DNA from: Plutella xylostella
Lineage: Eukaryota; Arthropoda; Insecta; Lepidoptera; Plutellidae
Assembly: GCF_932276165.1 (NCBI RefSeq)
Contig: NC_064004.1
Location: forward strand, 5,652,001 to 5,716,000
Length of the DNA: 64,000 nucleotides
Direction: 5' to 3'
Shown here: positions 1-9,955 of the stretch, in pieces
Position numbering within the stretch: the first letter of the stretch is position 1
How the letters are laid out: each line of letters starts with the position of its first letter
Program-made: the position numbers and the translations under genes
Notes under the pieces: generated by a model
What the model saw: the letters and a program-made list of their open reading frames with translations, nothing else
Database searches by the model: none
Told to the model about the DNA's origin: nothing

Positions 1-495
1 GAAGAGGGAGTTGGCATCTCCGAGACCCAGTATGACCGGTCTGTGATCGGAGTCAAGCTCGTGTATTACCTCTAGCTTATTTAAAGAAAGAGAAATGTTC
101 TTTAAAAGTGCAATGTCTAAAATGTCTGGCTGATGCTCAGGATTGAATGGATAATGTGTAGGCTCCATTGGAGCCACCACATCAAACATGTATTCATCCA
201 TGAAATTAAAAAGAATATAACCGTTTGGGTTATTGACTCTACAGTTAAAAGATTTATGTTTACTGTTAAAATCCCCTGCAAGTATGACATTATTTCCCAT
301 ATCCAAAAGTGACTTAAGGTCCTCAGTTTTAATTACTTTTCCTGATGGCTGATAGCAAGAGGCAATATACAGATCCGGATGTCCGGTCATAGCCAGCCTG
401 CACACTGAGGCCTCGAGGCTGACAAGCTCCGGGGTATTGACACAACAGACATGAAGTCCGCTACGGTAGTAGATAAGTGTACCACCGAGGGTGGC
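1..495 (-). CDS. Jockey ORF2 fragment, partial endonuclease domain
   Basis: The minus strand is open from 495 to the window edge (165 codons). It reads as an endonuclease domain lacking its N-terminus: GGTLIYYRS, then CYQPSG, AGDFNSKH, EPTHYPF, PDILDI and SDHRPVIL. These match the apurinic-like endonuclease of Jockey-type elements. The frame closes with TAG at 496-498, across the junction with histone DNA. There is no native start, so it is a truncation product. The reverse transcriptase part is outside the window. Confidence 0.85.
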
Positions 496-496
496 C
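1..496 (-). mobile_element. Jockey-type non-LTR retrotransposon, 5' end portion (window edge)
   Basis: This is the 5' part of the same element seen whole at 9828-12743; base 1 here corresponds to base 12248 there. Its 5' end abuts TACCTGAAACC at 497-507, the copy of the target duplication beside the H2B TATA-like box. The rest of the element, its poly(A) tail and the H2B gene it separates from this promoter must lie to the left of the window. Confidence 0.9.
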
Positions 497-583
497 TACC
501 TGAAACCGGGCCGACGGTCGGATTTTATTACGAGCGCGCGGCGAGGGGCGCTCGTTATGAGTCAGACGCGTCATTCGACCAAT
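497..583 (-). promoter_or_regulatory. H2B promoter separated from its gene (left edge)
   Basis: On the minus strand this reads CCAAT box (579-583, as CCAAT on the plus strand), TATA-like ATAAAA (523-528) and the initiator-like TTTCAGG inside 497-507. In intact repeats this block stands just upstream of H2B. Here it fires straight into the retrotransposon at 1-496. A (CGG)8 tract follows at 617-640. Confidence 0.65.
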
Positions 584-1430
584 CGCGTTGCGGCATTCTG
601 TATACAGCGAGCGACGCGGCGGCGGCGGCGGCGGCGGCGGTGACGGCAGAATCGATGCACGCGTTCATTTTCGTTATAATATTTTTACGTTTATGGTATA
701 ATTCCCCAGATGAAAATAGCAGTAATATACTTACTTATTACTTAATTATTAAGTATAACAACCGATACGATGTTAATCTATACTTATTACATATATTAGG
801 TATGTACTTAATAGATATATTAGGTATTATTATTATGTTTAATGATGAACGCAATTACTTACCATAAAAAAAAAAAAAAAAAAAAAAACTCTCCTACTTA
901 TTTTTAGACGCCTGGTAGGTATATAAGTAGGTACTTAAGTATATTATTTTTACAATTATGATTTAAGTAAGTAAACTGTACCTAAGTAATATAATATATT
1001 TTTATGACTTTGAAAATCGCGCTACATAACTTAACCTACCCATCTATAACATTGAAACATGAATACTTAGTTCATAAATCATTATTTTACCAGGATACCA
1101 TACATAAGTAGGTATGTAGGAGGTTAGATCTACTACTAACAGTATTAAAATAATATATGCAAGTAAGTACTTAAGTTAGTACCTAATTAGGTAGGTACTT
1201 AGTAATGAAATTATTTCTTATTACATCATATAATCGTAGTAACACGAATAAGTTACGTGTAAGCTTACTTACTCATTTTCATTTAAGTAATTATCGTAAG
1301 TTCATTAGACATTCAGGTACCTAGGTAGTAGTATATTATTGAATTGTCTGTCTAGCTAGCTAGCTAGCTAAATATAAATGCCTACATAGTCCTAATATAA
1401 TGTTATGTATCGTTCGTGTAAAGTCTTGTT
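508..1430. other. H2B-H2A spacer (U1)
   Basis: The right-hand part of the H2B regulatory region (CCAAT box, (CGG)8) gives way to AT-rich spacer with an A-run near 867-890 and many TAGGTACCTA/GTAAGTA words. An (AGCT)n palindromic microsatellite lies at 1352-1370. The open frame at 451-867 crosses the transposon junction and has no recognisable domain. I see no gene here. Confidence 0.7.
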
Positions 1431-1479
1431 GAAACAGTGTTTAATAATCATGAATAATATTGTGGCCCTGAAAAGGGCC
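1431..1479 (-). promoter_or_regulatory. H2A 3' processing signal: stem-loop plus candidate downstream element (U1)
   Basis: The stem-loop 1464-1479 reads GGCCCTTTTCAGGGCC on the minus strand, the canonical binding site for stem-loop binding protein. TGTTTC at 1431-1436 begins 28 nt beyond the stem-loop and is the candidate U7-pairing element. The stem-loop ends 76 nt after the H2A stop codon. Confidence 0.9.
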
Positions 1480-1554
1480 GTTTTGCCGCTGACGTGTGCA
1501 TGTGAAAGCTCACGAGCAGCGGAGTGTGGCGTGTCCGATGAACGACGACTCGAT

Positions 1555-1929
1555 TTAAGCCTTCTTCTCGGTCTTCTTGGGCAGAAGCACGGCCTGGATG
1601 TTAGGCAGCACACCACCCTGGGCGATGGTCACGCCGGAGAGCAGCTTGTTCAGCTCCTCGTCGTTGCGGATGGCCAGCTGCAAGTGTCTCGGGATGATTC
1701 TGGTCTTCTTGTTGTCACGGGCGGCGTTACCGGCCAACTCGAGAACTTCAGCGGCCAGGTACTCCATGACGGCCGCCAGGTAAACGGGCGCACCGGCACC
1801 GACACGCTCGGCGTAGTTACCCTTGCGCAGCAGCCTGTGGATACGACCGACGGGGAACTGGAGTCCAGCACGGTTTGAACGGGACTTTGCCTTTCCCTTA
1901 ACCTTGCCTCCCTTGCCGCGGCCAGACAT
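1555..1929 (-). CDS. H2A: Histone H2A (U1)
   Basis: Core histone H2A, 124 aa; it pairs with H2B in the nucleosome. The start is the ATG followed by SGRGKGGKVKGKAKS, with a TATA box 111 bp further upstream; the frame stays open for 25 more codons upstream but those have no histone similarity. The basic N-tail is residues 1-16, the histone fold runs about 17-95 (AGLQFPVGRIHRLLRKGNY through HLQLAIRNDEEL), and the acidic-patch residues are present (YLAAEVLEL, NDEEL). The C-tail carries KK at 118-119, the site of Polycomb-linked ubiquitination in animals. It ends KKTEKKA with no SQ motif, so it is canonical H2A and not H2A.X or H2A.Z. No intron. The 5' untranslated region differs from other repeats by one base (TTT for TCT near 2018). 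Confidence 0.98.
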   Translation of the reverse strand: MSGRGKGGKVKGKAKSRSNRAGLQFPVGRIHRLLRKGNYAERVGAGAPVYLAAVMEYLAAEVLELAGNAARDNKKTRIIPRHLQLAIRNDEELNKLLSGVTIAQGGVLPNIQAVLLPKKTEKKA

Positions 1930-2039
1930 GGTTGTTGGTTTGTTTCTTGATAGAGCGAGACAGAAGATGGAGCGCGCGCCGACGTGTGCAGCGAGCGAAT
2001 TCACGAGTTGAAATGTATTTTACTCAACCGGCGACCCTC

Positions 2040-2050
2040 TATATATATAT
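2040..2050 (-). promoter_or_regulatory. H2A TATA box (U1)
   Basis: The AT alternation TATATATATAT lies 111 bp upstream of the H2A start codon. An initiator-like TTCAAC on the minus strand (2007-2012) follows roughly 35 nt downstream, giving a leader of about 80 nt. The core is self-complementary and could in principle also fire to the right. Confidence 0.75.
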
Positions 2051-2051
2051 C

Positions 2052-2816
2052 AACGGGTGGTGTCGTGTACGGTGATACAAGCGTCGAGTAGTCACAAATC
2101 GCTCGTGTACTAACTTTTGTTAGCTTGTGTGCTTTTTTTTTTTTTTTAATTTTATATGTCTACTATTACTTATAGTGGGTACTAACAAGGTTATTTTGAT
2201 ATTAAGTACGATATATACAATACTGAATATAAAATAACAATTCGACATATTCTGTATCTCAGGTGTATTGTATGGTAGGTACTTATACGGTATAGGTACT
2301 TACTTACCTTACATGTACCTAATTTGTATTTTACATACTATACATGAAACGCTCCGCTCCGCTCCGCTGCGCTCCGCTTTAGTTTTTAACGAACATGTGC
2401 ACCTAACCGCTCCTCCTCGCTTTGCTCGTCGTCGCACCTACCTCTAGGTTTCGATCCCAGGGATTTTTAAGTTATTTTCGTTTTCAATATACCTACGTAG
2501 GTAGGTACCTAATAGTTTTCCGTCGCTAGAGGGAATTTTAGTTACTTAGGTATGTATGTGCGTATAATATTTTTGTAAGCATGATGTATGTCACCTTACA
2601 TATTATTTGTATTTAGGTACTTATATGAAACGCTCCGCTACGATTTTTAAGTCGTTTTCAATAGTATAGAGTAGTCAGGGTGAGGCCTATGTACTTACAA
2701 CATTAGTTTCATACAAGTAGGTAGGTACTTATCCTAATTTAATATATTTTGTACCTAGTACCTACCTGCGTCGTGGCGTAGGTAAGTACACAATCGTCGT
2801 AGTAAAGTACAATAGA
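2052..2816. other. H2A-H1 spacer (U1)
   Basis: AT-rich spacer with a T-run at 2133-2147. A GC-rich (CTCCG)n stretch after ATGAAACG lies at 2344-2380. A related shorter module sits at 2624-2665. GGTTTCGATCCCAGGG at 2447-2462 loosely resembles a pol III B box but has no partner A box. No gene seen. The other repeats carry the same spacer with small indels. Confidence 0.6.
2344..2665 (+). repeat. Duplicated GAAACGCTCCGCT / GATTTTTAAG module
   Basis: ATGAAACGCTCCGCT occurs at about 2344 and again at about 2624. GATTTTTAAGT followed within a few bases by CGTTTTCAATA occurs near 2462 and near 2642. The pairing of the two words suggests an old local duplication or two decayed copies of a short mobile element. 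Every repeat has it, so it predates array homogenisation. Confidence 0.5.
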
Positions 2817-2862
2817 GAACAATTTGTTTTTCTCGAATTGTTTGTTAGCCCTGAAAAGGGCT
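2817..2862 (-). promoter_or_regulatory. H1 3' processing signal: variant stem-loop plus candidate downstream element (U1)
   Basis: The stem-loop 2847-2862 reads AGCCCTTTTCAGGGCT, an A-T base pair replacing the usual terminal G-C pair while the invariant second G-C pair is kept. TGTTC at 2817-2821 lies 26 nt beyond it. The stem-loop is 243 nt past the H1 stop codon, far more than for the core histones. Confidence 0.88.
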
Positions 2863-3104
2863 TTTTGTTGTGCGGTATTAGCGCACTCACCGACCGTGGC
2901 TCGTGTGTTCGTCGTCCGAGTGTAGTCAGTCGCCCATTGTGTGCGTGTGCGTGCGTATCGAGTAGATGATACAACAGCGCAACAACAACACCACCAACGG
3001 TGCCGACGACATACGGCGCGAACACGATGGCGCACGTTCGATGGCTTCGTGTAGTCACTGCGGCGGCGGCGGCGGCAAGCAACACAACAAAAACCGTCGT
3101 CGGC

Positions 3105-3797
3105 TTACTTCTTGCCGGCGGCGGAGGACTTCTTAGCTGCGGGCTTCGCCTTGGGAGCGGCAGCCTTCTTCGGTTTGGGCGCCTTCGGCTTCTTAGTCGG
3201 CGGCTTGGCGGTCTTCTTTGCCTTGGGTGCGGCGCTTTTAGCCTTTGAGGGTGTGGCGATTTTCGCCTTCGCGGCGGGCTTCTTTTTAGCGGCGGCGGCT
3301 TTCTTGTCCTTGGTGGCGGCCGCAGACTTGGGCTTAGACGGTGAAGCGGAGGCGGACTTCTTCTTGGCGGCGGCGGAGGACGCAGCGACGGCCTTCTTGG
3401 CGGGCTTCTTAGCGGCGGCAGCCTTCTTGGCCGGTTTGGCGGCGCCTGCTGGCTTCTTGGCTGCGGAAGTTTTCGACTCGAGCTTGAACGAACCGGACGC
3501 ACCCTTGCCCTTGGTCTGGATCAGCGCGCCGGACTCGACGGCGCTCTTCAGGTACTTTCTGATGAAAGGCGCGAGCTTTTCAGCGTCGACCTTGTAAGAT
3601 GCGGCGATGTACTTCTTAATCGCCTGCAGAGACGAGCCGCTGCGCTCCTTCAGGTCCTTGATGGCCTTGTTGACCATCTCGGAGGTCTTCGGGTGCGTGG
3701 GCTTCGCTTTCGGCTTCTTGGCTGCTGCGGATGCCTTCGGCTTCTTCGCGGGGGTGGTGGGCGCGGGCGCGTCGGATGCAACAGCGGTGTCAGCCAT
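3105..3797 (-). CDS. H1: Linker histone H1 (U1)
   Basis: H1 linker histone, 230 aa, which binds the nucleosome dyad and linker DNA. It starts MADTAVASDAPAP. The N-tail (about 1-33) is rich in Ala, Pro and Lys. The winged-helix domain spans about 34-110: HPKTSEMVNKAIKDLKERSG, SSLQAIKKYIAASYKVD, LAPFIRKYLKSAVESGALIQ and the GKGASGSFKL wing. The C-tail (about 111-230) is a run of AAKK, PAKK and KPKA repeats ending KKSSAAGKK. All six copies in the window encode the same protein. U1 differs at synonymous sites 3312, 3318 and 3600. The antisense Ala/Phe/Leu-rich frame is only the mirror of the Lys/Ala codons. Confidence 0.97.
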   Translation of the reverse strand: MADTAVASDAPAPTTPAKKPKASAAAKKPKAKPTHPKTSEMVNKAIKDLKERSGSSLQAIKKYIAASYKVDAEKLAPFIRKYLKSAVESGALIQTKGKGASGSFKLESKTSAAKKPAGAAKPAKKAAAAKKPAKKAVAASSAAAKKKSASASPSKPKSAAATKDKKAAAAKKKPAAKAKIATPSKAKSAAPKAKKTAKPPTKKPKAPKPKKAAAPKAKPAAKKSSAAGKK

Positions 3798-4038
3798 TTC
3801 GATTGAGTTGAGTTGATTGAGGTAACACGACGTAAGTAAGTAACAAGTAAGGAGTGTAGTTCGTAAAACGACCGTACGATGTCGCTACTAGAAAAATTCG
3901 AGACACGTATTTCGAGCATTGCCGCACAGACAGACCGCGTGCCTCGAGACGTTTTCCGAGTTGATGTGTTCCAAGTTTTCACTAACCATGGTCGAATGAT
4001 GATGATTTTTTTAAATAAAAAACAATGTCAGTGTACTG

Positions 4039-4046
4039 TTTTTATA
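4039..4046 (-). promoter_or_regulatory. Possible H1 TATA box (U1)
   Basis: TATAAAAA on the minus strand, 242 bp upstream of the H1 start codon and at the near edge of a GC-rich block. If used, the leader is about 210 nt. No better TATA lies nearer; Drosophila H1 is TATA-less and TRF2-dependent, so a TATA-less start closer to the gene is the alternative. Confidence 0.4.
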
Positions 4047-4069
4047 CGATATATGTGTAGTGTATACGT

Positions 4070-4476
4070 TTGTCGGGCGGGCGGGCTAATGGTTGGACGC
4101 TTGCGTACGGCGGGTTGGCGCGTGCGGCGCGTTAAATGTGGAGACGGCGTTGAGGAGCTCGTACGTGGTCTGATTTGTGGGCGTTTATCTCGGCGTGTGT
4201 CGACGGTGGCGGTGAGGCGGACGTCCACGGTGAAGGCGAAGAGAAGGCGCTCCCGGCGGGTGGCGGCTGCGGGCGCGGCAAGCGGGTGCGGATGGACTTT
4301 TGACGTGTCGAAGATGAACGGTCGTAGGACACACCGGTGTCTCGGCGGCATCACATGAAGGCAGTCATCAGCCGGTGTTGTGAGATGGCTGGCTGGTGAC
4401 TGGTGGCCGATGGTCGTGCAGTGTGCACGTGCAGATGATGGTCAAACGCATCATCGCACTCACTTGTGCGTACCTA
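4070..4476. other. GC-rich island upstream of H1 (U1)
   Basis: About 400 bp of GC-rich, CpG-rich DNA within an AT-rich spacer, starting GGGCGGGCGGGC. It is open in one frame on each strand, but the conceptual peptides are Arg/Thr/Pro- or Arg/Val-rich without a known domain. The most likely role is H1 upstream regulatory DNA. Equivalent blocks lie at 16306-16712, 28542-28948, 37852-38258, 49701-50107 and 61334-61740. Confidence 0.5.
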
Positions 4477-5314
4477 AGTAAAGGACTTACAGACAGACAG
4501 ACAGACACACACAAGTAGGTAGAGAGAACGAGAGCGAGTAGGTAGGTGTACTACTTGACTGCATAGGTCATTTGGTACCGTAAGTATGATAGATTATGAC
4601 CTAGGTACATACATAATATGCGCCTAAATACTAAATACATAGGTACACAAGAGTATTCGGTAGGTAGGTACTTACTTAAGTATATAAAACTGCAAACGCA
4701 GAATACGAACACCGTGTAAGTACGACTAACAATGTTCGTGTTCATTCACGAGTCGAGGTAAGTATTTATGTATGTCGTCCCATGTCAAGAAAAACATGAA
4801 TACTTTAAAAAAAAAGGAAGTACAAATACATTAATGTGTGATAAAAAGTTTCATCTGTAAGTACCTACCTGCTTACTTACTTAAAATTAATTAGGTAGTA
4901 GTAGGTTACTAAGCAGATGAACGTGGTAAAACGAACGTGTGGTTGCATTGCACCGTAAAGGTAAGTACCTATTATACCTACCTACCACGTCTTTTGGGAG
5001 GTATTTAGGTAAACTAAAATATTATAAGTACTTATTAGTCGTCTCTTGAGGACTAATAGCGTAGGTACCTACTTAAGTACCTACCCATAAATCTATATAC
5101 ATACATATATTCTTTTATAAGCTTCGCACGCTTTTTCTGACCAATATTTTTCATAGGTACCTATATAAGTAAGAATAAGTGGGTAGGTACTTTTGCTGCC
5201 AGTGTGTAAATGTAAATACGCAAGCATAATGTACCTAGGTGTATGATGATGCATATAAATAATAATATAATTATTGTCAGTATAGGTATTATGAATCGTT
5301 GTTGCCAGTTTGAA
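4477..5314. other. H1-H4 spacer, AT-rich part (U1)
   Basis: It contains a short GACA/CA microsatellite (about 4490-4512) whose composition differs in U3, then dense TAGGTA/GTAAGT words. Sites 4817 (G or T), 4871 (G or A) and 5312 (G or T) vary between repeats in mosaic fashion. The point near 4700 corresponds to the place where U4 carries the inverted retrotransposon. No gene seen. Confidence 0.65.
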
Positions 5315-5360
5315 GAAACTATACGTAAAACAAGAACAATTTGCGGCCCTGAAAAGGGCC
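5315..5360 (-). promoter_or_regulatory. H4 3' processing signal (U1)
   Basis: Stem-loop 5345-5360 (GGCCCTTTTCAGGGCC on the minus strand), 76 nt after the stop codon. AGTTTC at 5315-5320 begins 25 nt beyond it. Confidence 0.9.
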
Positions 5361-5435
5361 TTTTTGTTGGTTACACGGTATCCTCGTAGCCGTATCGGCT
5401 GCGGAACACGATGTGCGCGGTGCGGTGCGAGCGAC

Positions 5436-5777
<342 letters not shown>

Positions 5778-5837
5778 TCAAACTGCGTGCGCACGACGGA
5801 GCCGGAGCGTTGTCTAAAAATTCAGGCCCACCGCGCG

Positions 5838-5847
5838 ATATATATAT
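5838..5847 (-). promoter_or_regulatory. H4 TATA box (U1)
   Basis: ATATATATAT inside the perfect palindrome CGATATATATATCG, 91 bp upstream of the H4 start codon. A leader of roughly 60-70 nt is expected. The symmetry means direction must come from flanking elements. Confidence 0.75.
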
Positions 5848-5848
5848 C

Positions 5849-6750
5849 GTCGGCGGACGAGAAGCGGGAAAGCGAAGGGGCGCGGGGCCGCAGACAGAGA
5901 CGAAGCGATGCGATGCGCGAGATAGAGCGGGTCAGAATGAGTATAGTGTCGTACACGATTTTGTACTCTTATTAATTTCAATATTAAGTTATTACCTATA
6001 TTGTCTGAATATTTAAATATTTATGTTTATTATATATATAAATACATTATTACGACATCGAGACGAGACGAGATTTAGGTACTTACCTAGTTAGTTAAGT
6101 AAGTAAGTAAGTTTTATTCATGGTAAGGAGGTACCTAAGTATGTATGTAGGTACCTATTACAATTACAATTCTAGTAAGTAAATATGTACCTATGTATGT
6201 AAATGTATGTATGTACCTATGCAAAACAAATAAGTAAGTACCTACTTAAATACAATCATTCAACAAGCAGACACAAATTACAGAAATTTATACTAACCTA
6301 CCTAGGTAGGTAGGTACTTAAAACTTTTGCCACCATAACGTAGAGTATAATATATAGGTACTTACCTATTTACTTACGCAACATTTTATTTTTATACATA
6401 TGTACCTACTTATGTATTACCTAAGTACTTATATTTTATTTTTTACTGACTTACTTCAGGGAGGGAGCACCAATCTTAAACACACACACACTTGTTACCT
6501 AGGTTAGGTACCTATTTACCTACCACTAACTTTTTCTCATGAACAATGATTCACAATAATTTGAATTGTCAATATCAAAATTTAAAATAAGTACCTACCT
6601 ACCTACTTAGTAAAAATAAAATACTTCAGTTATTACTTAATAATACGTACCTACAACATTTTTAGTGATTTTTGAGTAAATTAGATAGACCTAGTTGTAT
6701 TATTAGTAGGTCTAGGTAGGTATTTACCTAGGTGCATACATTGTAATAAA
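5849..6750. other. H4-H3 spacer, distal part (U1)
   Basis: The first 100 bp or so are GC-rich (GCGGACGAGAAGCGGG and following) and probably hold H4 upstream elements. The rest is AT-rich with many TAGGTACCTA/AAGTAAGT words and a short CA run near 6480-6490. No gene seen. Confidence 0.6.
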
Positions 6751-7398
6751 TACGCTTCCGCCGCCGCCATCTTGCGGCGCCATTGTCTGTTGCTAGCGAG
6801 TGTTGAAAAGAACAAAAATACGTAATTATTTAATTATCGTGAAATGTGAATTGTGTTTTGGTAGAAAGTAGTGAAAAAAACTTAGTGGTGGGTGACTGTG
6901 ACAAGTGTCTGTGTTTTACATTGGAGTAATTGTACCGCTCCTACAGGATTTGCCAACAACACGTTTGTAAGTAACATTATTATAATTTAATATGTAAGTA
7001 AGTACTTAACTACCTACCTATCTATGTAGATTAGAATAGATGTGGTACCTACATAGTTTTTTGATTTTTAAATGTGAAAACAGTGCTCAGTTAATCAAAA
7101 TAAGTTTGTAATCTGCTTGAATCATGCATGTGGCGCCCTCCGTTGTTCACAAAAGAAACTATGTAGTACTTACTTAGTGATTGGTTTTCTTGTTAGGCTA
7201 TTATGTGTGTTATTTATTTATGTATAGGTAAACTGTACCTACTTATACGAAAGTAAGTACGTACCTACCTAGGTACTAGTACTGCATAAAAAAGGTGTAA
7301 GAAATGTATTTAGTTAATTACTTATGTAAGTACCTACTTAGATACGAAGATAAAAGTACTCAAGTAAGAGTAAGTAATCGTCTTCGTCTTAGTTTAAA

Positions 7399-7445
7399 GA
7401 AACAATGCGTATAATAATGAATGTTTTGTGGCCCTGAAAAGGGCC
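7399..7445 (-). promoter_or_regulatory. H3 3' processing signal (U1)
   Basis: Stem-loop 7430-7445 (GGCCCTTTTCAGGGCC on the minus strand), only 50 nt after the stop codon. TGTTTC at 7399-7404 begins 26 nt beyond it. Confidence 0.9.
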
Positions 7446-7494
7446 GTTTTGTTACAGCGAACGAGGTGCGCGTAATGCACGATGCAGCCACCGC

Positions 7495-9269
<1,775 letters not shown>

Positions 9270-9317
9270 GAAACAATCGTAAATCATCAGAAAATATTTG
9301 TGGCCCTGAAAAGGGCC
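9270..9317 (-). promoter_or_regulatory. H2B 3' processing signal (U1)
   Basis: Stem-loop 9302-9317 (GGCCCTTTTCAGGGCC on the minus strand), 65 nt after the stop codon. TGTTTC at 9270-9275 begins 27 nt beyond it. Confidence 0.9.
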
Positions 9318-9381
9318 GTTTGTTTCGGTGGTAGGCACAACATAGTGGCACCGTACACCGCTATGTTTGGGGGCACACACC

Positions 9382-9756
9382 TCACTTGGACGAGGTGTAC
9401 TTGGTGACCGCCTTGGTACCTTCACTGACGGCGTGCTTGGCGAGCTCACCGGGCAGCAGGAGCCTCACGGAGGTCTGCACCTCCCTGGAGGTGATCGTCG
9501 AACGCTTGTTGTAGTGGGCGAGACGAGACGCTTCCGCGGCGATACGCTCGAAGATGTCGTTCACGAACGAGTTCATGATTGACATGGCCTTCGAGGAGAT
9601 ACCGGTGTCGGGGTGGACCTGCTTCAACACCTTGTAGATGTAGATGGCGTAGCTCTCCTTCCTCTTGTGCTTCTTCTTTTTCTTGTCCGACTTGGAGATG
9701 TTCTTCTGGGCTTTGCCGGACTTCTTGGCGGCCTTGCCGCTAGTCTTGGGTGGCAT
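9382..9756 (-). CDS. H2B: Histone H2B, promoter split by retrotransposon (U1)
   Basis: Core histone H2B, 124 aa. The Lys-rich N-tail (1-33) is MPPKTSGKAAKKSGKAQKN and SDKKKKKHKRKES. The fold runs about 36-101 (YAIYIYKVLKQVHPDTGIS, NSFVNDIFERIAAEASRLAHY, TSREVQTSVRLLLPGEL) and the C-helix ends AVTKYTSSK, with K119 equivalent to the monoubiquitinated lysine of animal H2B. The coding region and 61 bp of leader are intact, but the retrotransposon at 9828-12743 sits at the initiator and moves the TATA-like and CCAAT boxes to beyond 12754. Normal expression is therefore doubtful, although the protein is identical to that of the intact copies. Confidence 0.96.
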   Translation of the reverse strand: MPPKTSGKAAKKSGKAQKNISKSDKKKKKHKRKESYAIYIYKVLKQVHPDTGISSKAMSIMNSFVNDIFERIAAEASRLAHYNKRSTITSREVQTSVRLLLPGELAKHAVSEGTKAVTKYTSSK

Positions 9757-9816
9757 GGTGGCTTCAAACTGGATTCAAAACCGGAGATGCGAACGTTGCG
9801 AGTGTTTAGCTCGTAA

Positions 9817-9827
9817 TACCTGAAACC
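9817..9827. repeat. Target site duplication, H2B-proximal copy
   Basis: TACCTGAAACC, repeated at 12744-12754 on the other side of the retrotransposon. Uninterrupted repeats have one copy (34289-34299). On the minus strand it contains TTTCAGG, the likely H2B initiator. Confidence 0.92.
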
Positions 9828-9904
9828 TTTTTTTTTTTTTTTTTTTTTCTAAATGAAACCTATTTACTGAAGTCGGCCATAAGGGACTTATTCAGTTTTA
9901 CCCT

Positions 9905-9943
9905 AACTGTGGGGGAGGCGCCGATAGGCGCCTTCACCCAGTT
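9905..9943 (-). other. Hairpin in retrotransposon 3' untranslated region
   Basis: An inner 7-bp stem AGGCGCC/GGCGCCT (9916-9922 and 9927-9933) closes a 4-nt loop, and an outer 5-bp stem AACTG/CAGTT (9905-9909 and 9939-9943) encloses it. It stands about 55 nt before the poly(A) tail. By analogy with LINEs whose RT recognises a 3' stem-loop, it may be the template-recognition structure. Confidence 0.5.
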
Positions 9944-9955
9944 AAAAAGAGAGAC

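Noticed and set aside
451..867. 138-codon plus-strand frame (also at 12698-13114 and 24934-25350)
   Set aside because: It runs from the transposon across the junction into H2B promoter and spacer DNA, contains an Ala run from (CGG)n, and has no known domain; in uninterrupted repeats only a shortened tail remains.
2447..2462. tRNA-like B box GGTTTCGATCCCAGGG
   Set aside because: No matching A box, no cloverleaf and no pol III terminator at a suitable distance.
2762..3502. 246-codon Pro/Arg-rich minus-strand frame overlapping H1
   Set aside because: It is H1 read in another frame, then its 3' untranslated region; no independent evidence of coding.
3112..3597. 161-codon Ala/Phe/Leu-rich plus-strand frame opposite H1
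   Set aside because: It is the antisense of the Lys/Ala codons of H1 and looks hydrophobic only for that reason.
3879..4358. 159-codon plus-strand frame over the GC-rich island
   Set aside because: The Arg/Val-rich product has no recognisable domain, the N-terminal part changes between U1 and the other repeats, and GC-rich DNA favours long frames.
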